Origin: JAAZMA01 sp036720245
GTDB lineage: Bacteria > Bacillota > Clostridia > Tissierellales > Tepidimicrobiaceae
Assembly: GCA_036720245.1 (NCBI GenBank)
Contig: DAIMNI010000080.1
Span: 1 to 8,420, forward strand
Direction of reading: 5' to 3'
DNA: 8,420 nt
The notes below the pieces were generated by a model, which worked only from the letters and a program-made list of their open reading frames with translations, did no database searches and was not told the DNA's origin. Made by a program: the position numbers and the translations under genes. Of this stretch, positions 6,934 to 8,420 are shown piece by piece. Each line of letters begins with the position of its first letter. The stretch's first letter is position 1.

Positions 6934-8130
6934 CTAATAAATTTTTATAGAAGAATTAGAAGTAGTAGCTAATAATTTCAAACTATTTTCATCTTCTTTA
7001 TAATTAACACTATGAGCTATTATACTTTTCTTTCCAAGATTAGCCTGCTTATTTAATTCATATACAAGGCTTGGCAATTCTAAATCTATATTGCCTATTG
7101 AAGTTTCTAAATCTAAATAAATTTCCTTATATAATTTATCTAATTCTATATCTATACCTCCGTTAGAAGTGGCTATTTTTAAATAATTTAATTTATCTAA
7201 ATCTAAATCATTTAATTGCACTTTAGCATTAGAAGTAATTAATTCTATTTTTTTGCTTTCTGCATCCTCTACTTCTATAGATGAATTGGAGGTCTTAGCT
7301 ATGATTTCCTCTGCTATTATATCATCTAAAATAACTTTTCCATTTTTAGTAATTAAGTTTATATTTTCTGTTTCTATATCTTCAGCTAATATATTGGAAT
7401 TGCTAGTATTAGCATCTATTTTAGGAGCTATTATATCATCTAAAATAATCCTGCCATTTTTAGTATTTATAAATACTTCATCTCCTTCAATACTTTCCAT
7501 TGTAATGGCAGCATTACTGGTATTTAAATTAAAAGTATTTCCAGTAAAATCATTAATCTTTAATTGCCCATTAGAACTTTTTAAATGAATATCTTCATAG
7601 GGCTTATCTGGCAAAAATACCTTTAAATTTATGGACAGATTGCCGCTAAATTTAGGAGAGAAGACTATTTTATTGTCTAATTCATAAAAATCAAAGAAAT
7701 CCTCATTTTCCTGAATTAGTCCTTTTTTATATTTACAATTTATTTCTATAGATATATAATCTTCACCCCAATTTTCTAAGATAATTCCCCCATTAATAGC
7801 TTCTATGTCTATAATGGGATTATCTATATGGGAAATATCTATTTCTACTGTAGTATTAATACTTTCAGTTCTACCAGAAAATCCGCCAAAGTTTATATCA
7901 CTAAATGCTTTTGCAATTTTATTCCCTATATCAATCCCCATATCTTCTATCTTTTTGCCTTGTTCCTTTGCTATTTCACCTATTTCATCCGCCTTTTCTT
8001 TAGCTTTTTCCTCATTAATAAAACTGCCTTCATCTGTTTCCTCTAGGGCTTCTAAAAGTTTAACTGCCTCCTCTGAATTAATTTTACCATCTTGTAGCAT
8101 AGATAATATCATCATTCTTTCTTCTTTCAT
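6934..8130 (-). CDS. yvlB: YvlB/LiaX-like protein: SHOCT-like domain + DUF4097 beta-solenoid
   Basis: A 398-residue protein. Residues 1-31 (KEERMMILSMLQDGKINSEE, then AVKLLEALEE) form the SHOCT-like N-terminal domain. Residues 35-80 are a charged helical linker (KAKEKADEIGEIAKEQGKKI). From about 92 on it is a DUF4097-type beta-solenoid. Coils start at residues 185, 204, 223, 242, 261, 280 and 299, each exactly 19 residues apart and each opening with (T/S)(S/K)N(G/A/S); longer coils start at 321 and 343. Members include B. subtilis YvlB and enterococcal LiaX, which act in antimicrobial peptide and envelope stress responses. No signal peptide is visible. The frame is open to 8196, but AAGGGGGG (8145-8138), 7 nt before ATG 8130, sets the start. 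The gene leads a two-gene operon. Its promoter carries an inverted repeat. Confidence 0.85.
   Translation of the reverse strand: MKEERMMILSMLQDGKINSEEAVKLLEALEETDEGSFINEEKAKEKADEIGEIAKEQGKKIEDMGIDIGNKIAKAFSDINFGGFSGRTESINTTVEIDISHIDNPIIDIEAINGGIILENWGEDYISIEINCKYKKGLIQENEDFFDFYELDNKIVFSPKFSGNLSINLKVFLPDKPYEDIHLKSSNGQLKINDFTGNTFNLNTSNAAITMESIEGDEVFINTKNGRIILDDIIAPKIDANTSNSNILAEDIETENINLITKNGKVILDDIIAEEIIAKTSNSSIEVEDAESKKIELITSNAKVQLNDLDLDKLNYLKIATSNGGIDIELDKLYKEIYLDLETSIGNIDLELPSLVYELNKQANLGKKSIIAHSVNYKEDENSLKLLATTSNSSIKIY
7313..7448 (-). repeat. Intragenic 22-bp direct repeat encoding the solenoid turn ILDDIIA
   Basis: The 22 bp at 7313-7334 recur without change at 7427-7448, 114 bp apart, which is 38 codons or two 19-residue coils. 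Both encode an LDDIIA turn after a TKNG(R/K) turn, and flanking bases are also alike. This points to recent internal duplication of a two-coil unit, or to gene conversion between coils. Confidence 0.85.
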
Positions 8131-8166
8131 TAATAATCCCCCCTTGTACAATATAGTTATAATCAA

Positions 8167-8187
8167 ATTACAGTTTTCCACTGTAAT
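8167..8187. promoter_or_regulatory. Perfect inverted repeat overlapping the yvlB-like promoter (operator candidate)
   Basis: ATTACAGT (8167-8174) and ACTGTAAT (8180-8187) are perfect 8-bp arms around a 5-bp centre. On the minus strand the site covers the -10 and half of the spacer of the candidate promoter. A bound dimeric regulator would therefore block RNA polymerase. The TACAGT/ACTGTA half sites loosely resemble those of winged-helix repressors, but I cannot name the regulator and none is encoded nearby with clear fit. Confidence 0.55.
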
Positions 8188-8196
8188 AATTATCAA
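8167..8196 (-). promoter_or_regulatory. Candidate sigma-A promoter of the yvlB-like operon
   Basis: Minus-strand TTGATA (8196-8191), an 18-bp spacer and TGTAAT (8172-8167) lie 37 bp before the ATG at 8130. The start of transcription would be near 8160, giving a leader of about 30 nt that includes the AAGGGGGG site. Each hexamer differs from consensus at one position. Confidence 0.5.
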
Positions 8197-8281
8197 TTTC
8201 TTAAATAATAATATAGTCTTCTTTTCTAATCATTAAATACATTTCTTTGGCTTCTCACCTTAGCCATAAAGCCAGTTTAAT

Positions 8282-8311
8282 TTGGCCTGAACCATGACAA
8301 TATTGTATAAT
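8282..8311 (+). promoter_or_regulatory. Candidate plus-strand promoter reading toward the window end
   Basis: A perfect TATAAT (8306-8311) is preceded, 18 bp upstream, by TTGGCC (8282-8287), which keeps the TTG of a -35. Transcription would start near 8318, at the edge of the GC-rich segment. Upstream (8246-8286), several copies of TGGC and AGCCA can pair in alternative ways (TGGCT 8248-8252 with AGCCA 8262-8266; GCCA 8271-8274 with TGGC 8283-8286). Confidence 0.4.
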
Positions 8312-8317
8312 TAATTT

Positions 8318-8420
8318 ATGGATTTGGAGGTTGATGCAATTCCCCCTAGGACGCCTTTGGGCGACTACCTGTAAAAAAGAGTATCTATCCATTCTCATAA
8401 GATTACATTATTTGGCTGGT
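8318..8420 (+). other. GC-rich, possibly structured transcript start of unknown type, cut by the window end
   Basis: The 8197-8420 stretch has no convincing gene beyond the control elements listed. Within it, 8341-8370 is 19 G/C out of 30, in sharp contrast to its AT-rich surroundings. It can form the hairpin CGCC-TTTG-GGCG (8352-8363), possibly closed by AGGT (8328-8331) with ACCT (8367-8370). GGAGG at 8326-8330 is followed only 3 nt later by an ATG (8334) whose frame stays open for 29 codons to the end (MQFPLGRLWATT...). The spacing is too short for a normal start, and I do not recognise the peptide. It could be the 5' part of a structured RNA, the end of a mobile element, or a leader of a gene beyond the window. 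Confidence 0.3.

Noticed and set aside
7200..7460. The regularly spaced repeats as a CRISPR-like array
   Set aside because: The repeats are in frame within a coding sequence at multiples of 19 codons and encode solenoid coils. There are no unique spacers.
8131..8196. N-terminal extension of the YvlB-like protein to ATG 8196
   Set aside because: It would cover the promoter and inverted repeat and lacks an SD. The SHOCT-like domain starts at ATG 8130 behind AAGGGGGG.
7253..8236. Plus-strand frames opposite the YvlB-like gene
   Set aside because: Low-complexity serine/isoleucine/proline sequence that mirrors the repeated solenoid codons on the other strand. No start signals were seen.
8279..8400. 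47-codon minus-strand frame starting near 8398
   Set aside because: No ribosome binding site, no recognisable protein and an odd composition. It runs antisense to the better promoter in this region.

Overview
The window is very AT-rich. Genes use A/T-ending codons (many ATA, AAA, TTA), have strong GGAGG-type ribosome binding sites, and sometimes start with TTG or GTG. The gene content (YkvI-type transporter, MocR-type regulator, DUF5711-like/CvpA pair, YvlB/SHOCT-like proteins) fits a low-GC Gram-positive anaerobe of the Clostridia (Clostridiales/Tissierellales type). This is inferred from composition and families; there is no rRNA or marker gene to fix the taxon. A run of ten Ns (5075-5084) shows that the window comes from a draft scaffold.

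Layout. (1) 1-540: the 5' part of an ABC exporter gene on the minus strand, cut off after 162 codons at a junction with unrelated sequence (1-51) that may be the end of an insertion. (2) 759-1775: a YkvI-family, LeuT/APC-fold membrane protein, closed by a strong intrinsic terminator. (3) 1869-2666: an alpha/beta hydrolase with its own extended -10 promoter, converging on and overlapping by 15 bp a MocR-type GntR/aminotransferase regulator (2652-4097, minus). (4) A 73-bp divergent control region (4098-4170) with a perfect 8+8 bp palindrome at the regulator's start point. (5) 4171-6491, plus: a three-gene run of a membrane-anchored DUF5711-like protein (interrupted by the N gap), a CvpA-family protein and a multi-pass LiaF/LiaI-like membrane protein; the last two overlap by 4 bp. 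(6) A 14-bp-stem bidirectional terminator (6501-6539). (7) 8130-6543, minus: a two-gene operon of a YvlB/LiaX-like SHOCT + DUF4097 protein with a regular 19-residue solenoid, and a small SHOCT-like protein, under a promoter overlapped by a perfect 8+8 bp inverted repeat. (8) 8197-8420: no convincing gene. It holds a plus-strand promoter-like sequence followed by an unusually GC-rich segment that could be the start of a structured RNA or a mobile element.

The most coherent theme is regions 5-7. Two convergent operons share one terminator and both carry families tied to the envelope (CvpA, LiaF-like membrane domain, YvlB/LiaX-like solenoid). By analogy with the Lia/Psp/YvlABCD families they may form a cell-envelope stress module; this is inference. 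The two most visible control elements are the palindromes at 4113-4132 and 8167-8187.
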